64,000 bases of DNA from Pseudomonadota bacterium (GTDB taxonomy: Bacteria > Pseudomonadota > Gammaproteobacteria > Pseudomonadales > Oceanobacteraceae), in NCBI GenBank assembly GCA_030145845.1, contig JAIXHJ010000018.1, positions 1 through 64,000 on the forward strand. Direction: 5' to 3'. The position numbers and the translations under genes were made by a program. Position 1 is the first letter of the stretch; the number at the start of each line of letters is the position of its first letter. Shown here in pieces: positions 15,830-26,800 of this stretch. Below the pieces are notes generated by a model, which saw nothing but the letters and a program-made list of their open reading frames with translations, ran no database searches and was not told the DNA's origin.

Positions 15830-18814
15830 ATGAGTAATCTTCTCGGCATCGCGATATCCGGCCTTAAGGCGCAGCAGGCCGCGTTAACCGTCACCGGTAA
15901 TAACATCACCAACGCCGGCACCGAAGGTTACAGCCGTCAGGTTGTGAATCTGGAGGAGAACAGCGCACAGTATTCCGGCGGTGTGTGGATCGGCAGTGGG
16001 GTCAGTGTGGATTCCGTGACCCGGGTGTATGACGAATTCCTCACCCGTCAGCTGTGGTCCGATACCTCAACCTATTATCAGTATGAAGCGCTGGCCAGCA
16101 ACGCCGAAACGGTCGATAGTCTGCTGGCCGATTCTGAAACCGGTATTCAGCCGGCACTGGAAGATTATTTCGGCGCCCTGCAGACGGTGGTGGATGATCC
16201 GTCTTCCATTGCTGCCCGTGAAGTACTGCTGAGTGAAGCCAATACGCTGGGTGACCGCTTTAAAGCCATTTCTGATCAGCTCACTGAAATCAATGAAGTG
16301 ATTAACGGTCAGCTGGAAACCATGGCTGCAGAAATCACCAGCATTGCCGCTTCCATTGCAGAACTGAACCAGCAGATCAAATTCGCTTATGGCTCTTCTC
16401 AGGGAGCCGAACCCAGCACCTTGCTGGATCAGCGTGATGCGCTGGTGCTGCAGTTATCGGAGCTGGTCGATGTATCCGTGGTTGAACTGGATGATTACAG
16501 CATCAACGTGTCCATTGGCAGTGGTCAGGCGCTGGTGCTGGGCGACGATTACAACAAACTGTTTGCCTCCTCCGGTGCCGCCGATCCGTCACGTACCGAA
16601 CTTTATTTCAGCAACGGCTCTGAAGTCCTGAATATCACCGACTCACTGAGTGGTGGTGAACTGGGCGGTACACTGGATTTCCGCGAGGAAGTGCTCGACC
16701 CGACCATGAATACACTGGGCAAGCTGTCGCTGGTGCTGGCTGAAACCATTAATGAGCAGCATGCCCTGGGGCTGGATTACAACAGCCTGGTCGGTAATGA
16801 TTTCTTTACCGATATCAACAGCGACGAACGGGTTTATAACCGTGTGCTCGGTGACGATGCCAATGCGGATCCGGATGACCGCGACATTTCGGTGTACATC
16901 ACCGATGCGGGATCGCTGACCACCAGTGATTACACGCTGGAATTTATTGGTCCGGATAATTACAACTACCGCATCACGCGGGTGGACGACGGTGAGCTGG
17001 TGGCCAGTGGCGCGATTACCGGTGCTTACCCGGAAGTCATTGAAGTGGATGGTTTTGAAATTCATCTGGATGGTGGCAGTTTTCAGGCCGGTGATGACTT
17101 TCTGATTATGCCGACCCGTAATGAAGCCAGTGAACTGGATGTCAGTATTACCGACCCGGAAGAGATTGCGCTGGCCTCGCCGATTGTTACCGATGCCGCC
17201 ATCGGCAATACCGGTACTGCAGAAATTACCCAGGGGGCAGTGGTTGATCTGGATACCAGCTGGTTTAACGAAGATGGCGAACTGGATCCGCCACTGATCA
17301 TCGTCTTTACCTCGGCAACCACTTATGACGTGCTGGATAACAGCGATCCGGCCAATCCGGTGCCGCTGTCGCCTCCGATTGAAAATCAGACATATGTGTC
17401 AGGTATCAGCAATACCATTTACCTCGGTGCGCCGGGAGAGACCGTGGTGTCGAGCTATGGCGGTGTCCTGGCGGATTCAGCTGTGTATCAGGCACCGTCA
17501 CCGGCGGCCGAAGTCGATGCTGTGAATGGTTTTTCTGCTGCGCGTATCAACATTACCTATACCAACCCGGAAACCGGACAGACTTCAACGGCGCCGACGC
17601 TGGATATTGATGCCAATACGTCAGCCAAGGAAATCGCCGAACAGCTGAGTAAATACGACGGGGTGGAAGCGACAGCTGTCACTACCCTGCAGCTGACGGA
17701 TTTTACCTATGATGAGACCGACGACTTTATGGAAACCTCGGTCACGCTGAACGGCATTGAGCTGACCGATTACATTACCGGTACCAACCAGAGTAAATAT
17801 GAGGATGATTATCCGGTTGAAGTACCGGATCCGATGACACCGGATTTTCTTGCCGACCGGATCAATGCCTGTTATGAACTGCAGGAACTGGGCATCAGTG
17901 CCAGCAGTGATGGGGTGACATTAACCATTACCGCCATCAATGGTGATGATCTGGATCTGGAAGTCAGCGGCGATAAAGGGGATGGTTTCTCCGTCAGTAA
18001 CGGCAGTGACATTGTTCTGCAGGAGACAGGTTCTTCCCCTTATATCATTCTGAACGAATACGATGGTTATGATTTTACCGTCGGTGGTCCTTATACCTAT
18101 GAGTTTGAGGTGTCGGGACAGGGCACGTTCAGTATCACAATGGATGAAAACTACGCCGATGGCGATGCCCTGATGGCGGGTATTACCGCCAAGCTGGAAG
18201 ATGCCGGCTTTGCTTATTCCGGTGAGCTGGATGTGGCCATCAGTGAAAGTGGCCAGATCAGTTTTCAGCCCCGGGTTGAAGTGCGCGGTACCGGTATTCA
18301 CGGTTCCAGTAAGTTTGCCATGGGCGGGCAGATTAAAATCGTGCTGGATGAAAATTACAGCATGAGTTCTGAACCCCCCGGCAGCAATCTTTTTGCCGCT
18401 GAACCGGAAGCGGTTTCCAGTTATTCAGGGATTGAAGTTGCTATTTCCGGTGTTGCGGCGGCGGGTGACGAATTCACCATCAGTTTTAATGAAGATGCGA
18501 TTTCGGATAACCGTAATGGTGCTGCTCTGCTGGATCTGCAGAATACGGATACCAGTGATGGCAACAGCACGTATTCCGAAGTGTATTCCACGCTGGTGGA
18601 AACCGTTGGGTCGGTGACGTCGCGTGCGCAGACCAACCGCGAGACCAGTGAAACCATCATGAACAGCTCTCAGGATGCGGTCAGCAGCGTATCCGGGGTT
18701 AACCTGGATGAAGAAGCCGCTGCGCTGATCCAGTATGAGCTGGTCTATAACGCCAACGCCAAAGTGATTCAGGTAGCTCAGGATATCTTCGACACCCTGA
18801 TCTCCTCCTTCTGA
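15830..18814 (+). CDS. flgK: FlgK, hook-filament junction protein 1, enlarged
   Basis: FlgK joins the hook to the filament. This copy has 994 aa, about twice the usual 450-680. The N-terminal domain is canonical (LLGIAISGLKAQQAALTVTG, NNITNAGTEGYSRQ, and the DLLxQRD-type LLDQRDALV). The C-terminus is also canonical (SGVNLDEEAAALIQYELVYNANAKVIQ). Residues about 340-900 are an inserted Asp/Thr/Ser-rich region of beta modules. One module (17521-17710) resembles part of FlgE. It is co-transcribed with flgJ and flgL, and FlgN (1804-2274) is the expected chaperone. Confidence 0.94.
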   Translation: MSNLLGIAISGLKAQQAALTVTGNNITNAGTEGYSRQVVNLEENSAQYSGGVWIGSGVSVDSVTRVYDEFLTRQLWSDTSTYYQYEALASNAETVDSLLADSETGIQPALEDYFGALQTVVDDPSSIAAREVLLSEANTLGDRFKAISDQLTEINEVINGQLETMAAEITSIAASIAELNQQIKFAYGSSQGAEPSTLLDQRDALVLQLSELVDVSVVELDDYSINVSIGSGQALVLGDDYNKLFASSGAADPSRTELYFSNGSEVLNITDSLSGGELGGTLDFREEVLDPTMNTLGKLSLVLAETINEQHALGLDYNSLVGNDFFTDINSDERVYNRVLGDDANADPDDRDISVYITDAGSLTTSDYTLEFIGPDNYNYRITRVDDGELVASGAITGAYPEVIEVDGFEIHLDGGSFQAGDDFLIMPTRNEASELDVSITDPEEIALASPIVTDAAIGNTGTAEITQGAVVDLDTSWFNEDGELDPPLIIVFTSATTYDVLDNSDPANPVPLSPPIENQTYVSGISNTIYLGAPGETVVSSYGGVLADSAVYQAPSPAAEVDAVNGFSAARINITYTNPETGQTSTAPTLDIDANTSAKEIAEQLSKYDGVEATAVTTLQLTDFTYDETDDFMETSVTLNGIELTDYITGTNQSKYEDDYPVEVPDPMTPDFLADRINACYELQELGISASSDGVTLTITAINGDDLDLEVSGDKGDGFSVSNGSDIVLQETGSSPYIILNEYDGYDFTVGGPYTYEFEVSGQGTFSITMDENYADGDALMAGITAKLEDAGFAYSGELDVAISESGQISFQPRVEVRGTGIHGSSKFAMGGQIKIVLDENYSMSSEPPGSNLFAAEPEAVSSYSGIEVAISGVAAAGDEFTISFNEDAISDNRNGAALLDLQNTDTSDGNSTYSEVYSTLVETVGSVTSRAQTNRETSETIMNSSQDAVSSVSGVNLDEEAAALIQYELVYNANAKVIQVAQDIFDTLISSF

Positions 18815-18831
18815 TTAATCTGGAGCTGACT

Positions 18832-20070
18832 ATGCGTATCACAACCTTACAATCTTATCGCTCCGGTGTCGCCACTATGCTGCAACGGCAGGAAGAGCTG
18901 AATAAAACCCAGCAGCAGGTATCCAGTGGTCTGCGGGTGACTACGGCGGCCGATGACCCGATTGCGGCAACCAAAATCCTGCAGCTGCAGCAGGATCTGG
19001 CATTGCGCGAGCAATTCGATGACAACATGACCGCGGCGCAGAACCGGCTGGAGCTGGAGGAATCTGTACTGTCATCTGTGACCGATTATTACAACCGCCT
19101 GGAAGAGCTGGTGGTGGAAGCGGGTAATGGTTCCCTGACTCAGGCTGACCGGGAAATGATTGCCACTGAAGTGTCTGAAATTCAGGAAGCGCTGGTCGAC
19201 CTGTTCAACACCAGGGACTCCAACGGCGAATACATTTTTGCCGGTTATCAGGGAGGGGAGGCACCGTTTGTAGAGAATGCCAGTGGGCGTTATGACTATA
19301 CCGGTGATGATGGCCAGCGCATTCTGTCGATCAGTAACTCCACCACCGTCGCTACCGGAGACAGTGGCAAAGATCTGTTTGTGGATATCGTTGCTGCATC
19401 ACCGACTTTCACTGCCAGTGTGGATTCCACCAATACCGGCAGTATTACGGTCAATCCGGGCTATGTGGTGGACGAAGAGGCTTATGCCGAATTCTACCCG
19501 GATGACATCATCATTACCTTTAATGCCGAATCGGCGATTGATCCGGCCGGACCGAATTACACGGTGACCCGGGCGTCAGATGGACGTGTCGTCGACGGGC
19601 TGGTGAATGTGACCTACGACGCCGGCGCGGATATCCGTGTGGCGGGGATCGAGCTGAGTATTAATGGCAACCCTGAGCCGGGCGATCAGGCGATGGCGGA
19701 TTCGTCAGCCAAACAGGGGATTACCGACACCCTGGACCGGCTGATTTCCGGTCTGAACTCGCTGGGCGATAACACGACCGATAAGGAAACCTTATCGTAT
19801 CTGCTGGAAGATACGCTGGATAATCTGGCTAATGCGCTGGCCTCGGTGAATGAGGTGCAGAGTAAGATCGGTGCGCGGCTGAATGTGATTGAGAACACCT
19901 CCGAGCTGTCTGCTGATATTCAGCTGGTGAACAAAGGGGTGCTGTCAGAACTGCAGGATGTCGATCTGGCGGAAGCGGTGAGTCTGCTGGCGCTGCAGAC
20001 GACCATTCTGGAAGCGGCGCAGCAGAGTTATACCACGATCAACCAGCTGTCTTTGTTTAACAGTATCTGA
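18832..20070 (+). CDS. flgL: FlgL, hook-filament junction protein 3
   Basis: FlgL is the second junction protein, contacting the filament. The 412-aa protein has a flagellin-like N-terminus (MRITTLQSYRSGVATML, SSGLRVTTAADDPIAATKIL) and C-terminus (DVDLAEAVSLLALQTTILEAAQQSYTT). Unlike FlgE, FlgK, FliC and FliD it is of near-normal size. It is last in flgJKL, starting 17 bp after flgK. Confidence 0.95.
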   Translation: MRITTLQSYRSGVATMLQRQEELNKTQQQVSSGLRVTTAADDPIAATKILQLQQDLALREQFDDNMTAAQNRLELEESVLSSVTDYYNRLEELVVEAGNGSLTQADREMIATEVSEIQEALVDLFNTRDSNGEYIFAGYQGGEAPFVENASGRYDYTGDDGQRILSISNSTTVATGDSGKDLFVDIVAASPTFTASVDSTNTGSITVNPGYVVDEEAYAEFYPDDIIITFNAESAIDPAGPNYTVTRASDGRVVDGLVNVTYDAGADIRVAGIELSINGNPEPGDQAMADSSAKQGITDTLDRLISGLNSLGDNTTDKETLSYLLEDTLDNLANALASVNEVQSKIGARLNVIENTSELSADIQLVNKGVLSELQDVDLAEAVSLLALQTTILEAAQQSYTTINQLSLFNSI

Positions 20071-20073
20071 ATC

Positions 20074-20096
20074 ACCGGGTCTGATCGGGACCCGGT
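20074..20096 (+). terminator. Hairpin after flgL
   Basis: ACCGGGTC (20074-20081) and GACCCGGT (20089-20096) form a perfect 8-bp stem with a 7-nt loop directly after the flgL stop. No T-tract follows, so the role as terminator is tentative. Confidence 0.5.
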
Positions 20097-20301
20097 CCAT
20101 CTTCCATGTCAATTGTTCGGATTGCCTGCCGGTAATATCTTTGCCGGTAAAATGGCGCTCATCCTTGTTTTTTCTGCTGGTATTCTGGCGTCCTTCCTGT
20201 TTTTTAACCTCTGTTGTTACCGTATCTATACGCATGCGGCTGCTCTGCAGGCACCGCTATTCCTGGCCTTACCGTTTTGCCGCGGCAGTGAAAAAAATTT
20301 C

Positions 20302-20328
20302 TAAAGCTTTTTTCTGTGACGTCGATAC
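20302..20328 (+). promoter_or_regulatory. Sigma-28 (FliA) promoter for fliC
   Basis: TAAA (20302-20305), 15 bp, then GTCGATAC (20321-20328) matches the FliA consensus TAAA-N15-GCCGATAA closely. It lies about 75 bp before fliC, as expected for a late filament gene. Confidence 0.87.
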
Positions 20329-20402
20329 AAAGACTGTGAGACATAAACAGGCGGTCTGATTTGCAGGCTGGCCTTCATGTTACCGCAATAAGGAGAGCCA
20401 AC

Positions 20403-23231
20403 ATGCCTCAAATTATTAATACCAATATTGCATCCCTGAATGCCCAGCGTAACCTGGACAAATCCCAGTCAGCTAACCAGACTGCCCTGCAGCGTCTGTC
20501 TTCTGGTCTGCGTATTAACAGCGCCAAAGACGACGCCGCTGGTCTGGCGATTTCCACCCGTTTCACCTCTCAGATCAATGGTCTGGCGGTGGCAGAACGT
20601 AACGCCGGGGACGCGATCTCTCTGGCGCAGACAGCAGAAGGTGCGCTGTCTTCCATCAACGAAAACCTGCAGCGTATCCGTGAGCTGGCCGTTCAGTCTG
20701 CTAACGCCACCAACTCTGATGTTGACCGTGATGCTCTGCAGGCTGAGGTTGATCAGCTGATCGAAGAAATTTCCCGTACGGCTGACGAAACCGAATTCAA
20801 CGGCCTGAAACTGCTGGATGGTTCTTTTGAAGCAACTTTCCAGGTGGGCGCTAACGCCGGTCAGACAGTGGATGTATCCATTTCTGAACTGACCGCCAAC
20901 AAACTGGGTGCCAGCTCTCAGAGTGGTGTCAGTGCCAAAGGTACTGATAATGCACTGGGTAACGGTGACCTGATCATTAACGGTGTGGCAATCACTGCCT
21001 CCCGTGCAGAAGACGATACTTCATCAACCAGCAATGCTGATGCGTCTGCCATTTCCAAAGCTGCAGCGATCAACCGTGCTTCCGATGAAACCGGTGTGAC
21101 CGCTTACGTGAATGAAAACACCGTAGCGGGTTCTGAAATGACCGGTGCTAACGGTTCCGGCACTCTGACCCTGAACGGTGTGGATATCGACCTGAGTACT
21201 TCAACCAGTACCGTACAGACCCGTGCGGGTGTGGTTGAAGCCATCAATGCGGTATCTGAACAGACTGGTGTAACTGCCATCGATTCCGGTGCGGATTCCG
21301 GTGGTGTGACTCTGGTTGCTGCCGACGGTCGTAACGTTGAAATCAGCTTCGGTGCTGGTCTGACTGCTGCATCTACCGGTCTGGCTGCGGCCGACACCTA
21401 TGAAGGTGGTTACACTCTGGTCGCCGATGGGGATGTCGACAGCATCGAAATCAGTGGTGGTAACGGCACTGGTAACGGATCGCTGGAAAACTCCGGTCTG
21501 GTGGCTGGCACTTATGACCGCGCAACCGCGGCAACCGTGAATACTGCGCAGGTCTCTTCCGTTGAACCTGAAACCATTGGTGGCGGTACTTTTGCCGACA
21601 CTGTGACCAGTGCAGGTACTAACGTCACCACTAACCAAACTGCGGTCAGTGTAACCGTTGGTACCAATACCACGGACAGCGTTCTGGCTACCGGCAGCAC
21701 CGTTGCGGGTCTGGCTCAGGAAGTAAACAGTGTTGACGGTGTGAGTGCCTGGGAAGAAATTTCCCTGAGTGCCACCGCATCTTCTCTGGTTGCTGGTGAT
21801 ACTCTGACCATTGGTGGTGTGGTTGTAACCGCCAGTGAAGATACTGATCTGGCCAGCCTGGCAGATGATATCAATGGTACGGATTTCAGCGGTAGTGATC
21901 TGGATGTTTACGCGGAATTTGACGGTACTAACCTCAACCTGACCATCCGTAACTTCGGTGCGGCAGAAGTAGCGTTTGCGACCTCTGCCAACGATGTGAC
22001 CACCTCTGCCGGTGCCCTGAACGGTAACGTGGCAACCGGTGTTCTGGCTTTCGTTTCTGACGATGGCCTGGATGTCAGTGTGGATCTGTCTGATCCGGTA
22101 ACCGGTGGTGAGCTGTTCGCAGGTAATGCAGCGAGCGCCGAATACACTGGTGTTAACGGTCTCGAAGACGGTGATCTGGTCATCAACGGCGTGAATATCT
22201 CAGCCGCTGATACCACTGCCGACAAAGCATCCGCTGAATATGCCTCTGACGGTAACCGTATTCTGTCTTCTGAGAAAACGGCCTCTGCCATCTCCATTGC
22301 TTCCTCCATCAATGATGTCAGTGATGAAACCGGTGTGACCGCGACCGTGAATGCCACGAGTGTGGTGGGTGGTGACGGTTCCACTCTGGATGGCGCCGCC
22401 TACGCGCTGGATGGCAGTGGTGACTTTGAAGTGGGTGATCAGGCTGGTCTGTACATTAACGGTGTCAGCCTGGGTGATCTGACCCTGCAGGCAGACGGCA
22501 GCGGTGATATTGATACTGCCAAAGCCAAAGCCGATGCGATTGCCCTGATTAACGGCAGTGCCGGTCAGACTGGTGTGACTGCGGTTGATAACGGTGTGTC
22601 CATTACCCTGACTGCTGAAGATGGCCGTAATATCTCAATCGCGATTGATGATAAATCCGGTAACTCTTCCTCAATCGGTGCCCTATTTGGTCTGGATGCC
22701 AGCACCACTGACAGCGCAATTGGTGAGAGCACCTTTGGTGAAGCAACCTCTGGCAGTGCAGTGACCAGTGCGGAAGCGTCTACTTACAAAACTACCTACG
22801 GTACTGTGACTCTGAGCAGTGCCCGTGAGTTCTCCATTGAACTGGGTGCGAACGGTAATGACGAGCTGGAAGCCATGGGCTTCAGCGCGGGTACTTACGG
22901 TGGTGGTGAAGACGGCCAGTTCCTGACTGATATCGATATCTCAACAGCAGCCGGTGCCCAGGCAGCGATTACTGCCGTTGATAACGCGATTGAGCAGGTA
23001 GCATCTCAGCGTGCTGACCTCGGTGCGATCCAGAACCGTATGGAATCGACCGTCAGCAATCTGCAGATCAGTTCTGAGAACATGACAGCAGCGAACTCCC
23101 GGATTCAGGATGCTGACTTCGCGGCAGAAACCGCTGAGATGTCACGTACTCAGGTACTGCAACAGGCAGGTATCTCTGTACTGGCTCAGGCGAATGCCTC
23201 CAGTCAGAACGTACTGTCTCTCCTGGGATAA
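20403..23231 (+). CDS. fliC: FliC, flagellin, very large
   Basis: This is the only flagellin in the window: 942 aa, about twice the usual size. The D0/D1 ends are canonical. At the N-terminus are MPQIINTNIASLNAQRNL, LSSGLRINSAKDDAAGLAIS and the TLR5-type LQRIRELAVQ; at the C-terminus LGAIQNRMESTVSNL and VLAQANASSQNVLSLLG. The central D2/D3 region (about residues 150-830) contains hook-IN-like repeats of the type GDLxINGVxI at about residues 188, 253, 590 and 681. I chose the ATG at 20403 (AAGGAG upstream) over an earlier in-frame start at 20361. It is followed by flaG. Confidence 0.95.
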   Translation: MPQIINTNIASLNAQRNLDKSQSANQTALQRLSSGLRINSAKDDAAGLAISTRFTSQINGLAVAERNAGDAISLAQTAEGALSSINENLQRIRELAVQSANATNSDVDRDALQAEVDQLIEEISRTADETEFNGLKLLDGSFEATFQVGANAGQTVDVSISELTANKLGASSQSGVSAKGTDNALGNGDLIINGVAITASRAEDDTSSTSNADASAISKAAAINRASDETGVTAYVNENTVAGSEMTGANGSGTLTLNGVDIDLSTSTSTVQTRAGVVEAINAVSEQTGVTAIDSGADSGGVTLVAADGRNVEISFGAGLTAASTGLAAADTYEGGYTLVADGDVDSIEISGGNGTGNGSLENSGLVAGTYDRATAATVNTAQVSSVEPETIGGGTFADTVTSAGTNVTTNQTAVSVTVGTNTTDSVLATGSTVAGLAQEVNSVDGVSAWEEISLSATASSLVAGDTLTIGGVVVTASEDTDLASLADDINGTDFSGSDLDVYAEFDGTNLNLTIRNFGAAEVAFATSANDVTTSAGALNGNVATGVLAFVSDDGLDVSVDLSDPVTGGELFAGNAASAEYTGVNGLEDGDLVINGVNISAADTTADKASAEYASDGNRILSSEKTASAISIASSINDVSDETGVTATVNATSVVGGDGSTLDGAAYALDGSGDFEVGDQAGLYINGVSLGDLTLQADGSGDIDTAKAKADAIALINGSAGQTGVTAVDNGVSITLTAEDGRNISIAIDDKSGNSSSIGALFGLDASTTDSAIGESTFGEATSGSAVTSAEASTYKTTYGTVTLSSAREFSIELGANGNDELEAMGFSAGTYGGGEDGQFLTDIDISTAAGAQAAITAVDNAIEQVASQRADLGAIQNRMESTVSNLQISSENMTAANSRIQDADFAAETAEMSRTQVLQQAGISVLAQANASSQNVLSLLG

Positions 23232-23296
23232 GGCAGTAAAGAGGGTCAGCCAATGGTGGCTGGCCCTTACTGACTCGGTAACCAGAGAGGTGCGTT

Positions 23297-23683
23297 ATGA
23301 ATGAGTTAAAGTCAAATGCAGTTGATCTGACTGGTGCGCTTTCCTCAGGCAACGTCTCGGCTATTGGCAGAAATGAAAGCGTGGGTAAAGCGGTATCCTT
23401 GGGTGATGAAAGCGGCAACAGTTTGCCTGTGACGGCAAGTGATGTGGCTGAACTGAGCTCAGATCAGGTAAAAGAAGCTGTTTCCCGTATTAACGAATAC
23501 ATACAGCAGACAGACCGGGTTCTTGATTTTCAGTTGGATGAAGACAGTGGTAAAACCGTTATCCGGGTTTACGATAAAGCTTCAGAAGAACTGATCCGTC
23601 AGATTCCCAGTGAACTGGCTCTGGAATTGGCGCAGAAATTGAATGATGAAGAGCCATCTTTGTTGTTCAGTGCCCAAGTGTAA
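23297..23683 (+). CDS. flaG: FlaG family protein
   Basis: FlaG proteins influence filament length or stability in Pseudomonas, Vibrio and Campylobacter; the exact role is unclear. The 128-aa protein has the FlaG C-terminal domain (VSRINEYIQQTDRVLDFQLDEDSGKTVIRV then IRQIPSELALELAQKL). The N-terminal 55 residues are variable and Ser/Val-rich. It lies between fliC and fliD, its usual place, and is followed by a terminator. Confidence 0.92.
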   Translation: MNELKSNAVDLTGALSSGNVSAIGRNESVGKAVSLGDESGNSLPVTASDVAELSSDQVKEAVSRINEYIQQTDRVLDFQLDEDSGKTVIRVYDKASEELIRQIPSELALELAQKLNDEEPSLLFSAQV

Positions 23684-23706
23684 CGATTGAGTAAACAGCT
23701 CTTCAG

Positions 23707-23748
23707 AAAACCCTGCACTGGCCGATAAAGCTGGTACAGGGTTTTTTG
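23707..23748 (+). terminator. Terminator between flaG and fliD
   Basis: AAAACCCTG (23707-23715) pairs with CAGGGTTTT (23737-23745), followed by TTT. The loop contains GCCGATAA (23721-23728), identical to a sigma-28 -10 box, but no good -35 (TTCA instead of TAAA) lies 15 bp before it. Confidence 0.75.
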
Positions 23749-23800
23749 CTGCCTGAATACAGCAAAAGCGTATGTTTCAGCGTTGACTGTGGAGTCTGTT

Positions 23801-26800
23801 ATGGCGTCTGTAGAGTCTCTTGGTTTAGGTTCCGGTGTTCTGACCTCTGATCTGGTCGATGACATTATCTCTGCCGAAAAAGAGGTAAGTGAAGCCCGTC
23901 TGGATACCAAAGAAGAGCTGGTGGATGCCAAGATCACCGCGTATGGTGAGCTGCAGTCCCTGCTGTACAGTATCGATGCGTCAGTCACTGCGCTGTCCAG
24001 TAGTTCCCTTGCGTCTTCCACGACCGCCACATCTTCCGATGAAGACATTGTGACCGCTACCACGTCTTCCGACGCGGAACCGGGCACTTATACGATCGAA
24101 GTGCTGAATACCGCAAAAGCGCATGCGGTTGCCTCTTCAACTTACACCAGCTATGACGAAATTATTGGCAGTGGCCAGCTGACATTCAGTTTCGGGGCGC
24201 TGACTTATGAAACGGACGGCTCTGTCAGCAGTCAGGACACGAACGTAGATCAGGCCAGCTTTACCATTGATATCGACGAGTCCAATCAGACTCTCAGCGG
24301 TATACGTGATGCGATTAATAATGCCGACGCAGGGGTCAGTGCGAGTATTGTTAACGATGGCAGCGGTTACCGTCTGCTGATCACTTCTGATGAGACCGGT
24401 GAAGACTATGCCATGACGATTACGGCAAAAGATTCATCCGGTAATCTGCTGACCAGTGGCCTGGCGGATCTTGCTTACAATTCTTCCCAGACATCAGCAT
24501 CCGGTATGACGGAAACAACCGCGGGTGAAGATGCTCAGCTCAGTGTTAACGGCCTGACGATCACCCGCAGCAGCAACAGTGTGGATGAGGTGATTGATGG
24601 GGTTACTCTCAATCTGAAGAGTGCTGATGTGGGCAAAACCGTCAGTATTGCGATTGAAGCCGATACTGAACAGGTGGTTGAAGCCATCCAGGCCTTTGTT
24701 GATGCCTACAACGAGTTCAAAACCTTTGCCGACGAACTGACCAGTTATGATGCCGATTCCGAAGAAGCGGGCCTGTTGCTGGGTGATTCGACCATCCGCA
24801 GTATTATGCAGCAGATCCGCTCACTGATCAGTGAGCCGATTGTCGGTCTGGAAGGGTATGGTTATCAGTCCCTGACAGAACTCGGGGTGAATACCGATAA
24901 AGACAATGATTACCTGCTCGACTTTGATTCCTCTGTGCTTGAGGCCGCCATGTCGTCTGACCGTCAGGCTGTGGTTGGCATTCTGTCTGAGGCGGGTTCC
25001 ACCACCGACAGCCAGATCAGCTATATCAATGACTCGATCAATACTCAGCCCGGGACCTACGATGTTTATATTTCCCAGCTGGCAACTCAGGCTGTGTACG
25101 ACGGTGGTTCGGTAGCTGGGCTGGATTTCAGCAGCCCGGTCGTGATCGATGACAGTAATGATGGCTTTACCATCAATGTGAATGGGGAGTCGGTGTCTGT
25201 CGTGCTGGAGCATGGCAGTTATACATCAGGCGATGACCTGGCCAAACAGATCGCATTACAGATTAACAGCGACAGTGATCTGGTCACTGCTGGCTACAGC
25301 GTGTCTGTGGCATACAGCCAGTCTGACAGCAACTTTTCTATCACTTCCAATGAATATGGCTCTGTATCCCAGGTGTATTTCACGTCGGTTGATACCAATA
25401 CCGCCAACACACTGGGCTTTACCACGCTGAACAGTGGTACTTACAAAGGCGTGGAGCTGACGACGCTGAATGCGGATGCGTTTAACGGCAAAGGAGCCAC
25501 TACCGCAACCGGCAGCCGCACGATAGATGAAGATACGGGGATTAATTTTTCCTCCAGTAATGCCACGTTTTCCTTATCTGTTAACGGCGCAGCAGCGGTT
25601 GATGTTACCGTCGCCCAGGATGCCAGTGGTCAGGACCTGAATGGAGACGGTGTCTACGGTGATCGCGCGGATACCCTGCAGGCCATTCAGACAGCCATTG
25701 ATTCCACATCCCTGAATGGCCTGGTGACCGCCGGTTTTAATGACAATGGTTATCTGGTGTTCGAAACCACGGCCGAGGGCAGCACTGAAAGTATTGAAAT
25801 TACATCGGTCGGCAGCAGTACTTCAGATACCTTACTTGGCTTGGATGCAACAGCGGGTGTACAGACCAATGGTAAGGATCCCGGTGTCACACTGGCTAAT
25901 GACGTGTCTTTTACGGTTCAGGTCGATGGTATCAGCAGTGCGACCCAGGTTACCGTACCGTCTGGTGTGTATCTGACCGGAGCTGATCTGGCTCAGGCCG
26001 TTGAGGATTCCCTGAACAGCACGTTATCCACAGATGCCAGTTTTAGCGGACTGGTCACGGGCGCAGAAACCACGGAAGGCAGCCGTGATATTTCTGCGAC
26101 CATTGATTTTTCCACCGCCAATGCCGGTTTTACCCTGAACGTATCCGGTGTGGAGCAGGAAGTACTGGTTAACAGCAACAGTGGTGATAATGTCGCCGAT
26201 GTACAAACGGCTCTGGATAATGCCTTTGGCGCTGGAGTGGTTACTGCGAGCATGGGGACAACAGGCCTTGTTCTGACCACTGATGCCACTGGCCATACTG
26301 AATATATTGAAGTGGTTGCCGATGGCCGTGGAGCGACAACCAGCAGCTTTGCCGACATTTCAGCCGGGTATGATTTCAGCAGTGATTCAGCTTCGTTTAC
26401 GCTGACCGTTGATGGCGTTGATATCAATGTTGCTGTCGATGGTGATGGTTCGGTGGGCAGCGGTGATGCCGCAAGTAACCTGCAGGTGATTCAGGAAGCT
26501 CTGGATGATGCTCTGGTGAGCAGTGGTCAGTTTTCCGCCGGGGATATTACCGCCAATGTGGATGACTCCGGTCAGCTCTATTTTGAAACTGCAACCAAAG
26601 AAGGCATCAAAACTTCTGCCACCTTCGGCTCATCTGCCAGTATCGAAGTGTCTGCAGTGTCTGGTTCAGCCTCGACTGTTCTTGGCATGACCGCGGAAAC
26701 CAGCAGTAATGGTTATGACGGCTTTGGCTTAACCGATACCGACCGGACTTATGGCTACGATCTGGATGCTCAGGTCGATTACAGCTACAACACAGAAGAT

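Larger units (their letters stand above)
20071..20402 (+). other. flgL-fliC intergenic region and fliC leader
   Basis: These 332 bases hold a GC-rich hairpin (20074-20096), the sigma-28 promoter (20302-20328) and a fliC leader of about 65-70 nt ending in AAGGAG. Two overlapping frames here (about 60-72 codons, hydrophobic) lack good start signals and I do not call them genes. Confidence 0.6.

Noticed and set aside
20153..20168. Possible sigma-54 element before fliC
   Set aside because: The GG-to-GC phase is 13 bp, not 12; the sigma-28 element at 20302 explains fliC better.
20113..20359. Two short hydrophobic frames between flgL and fliC
   Set aside because: No ribosome-binding site, overlapping each other and the fliC promoter; likely chance.
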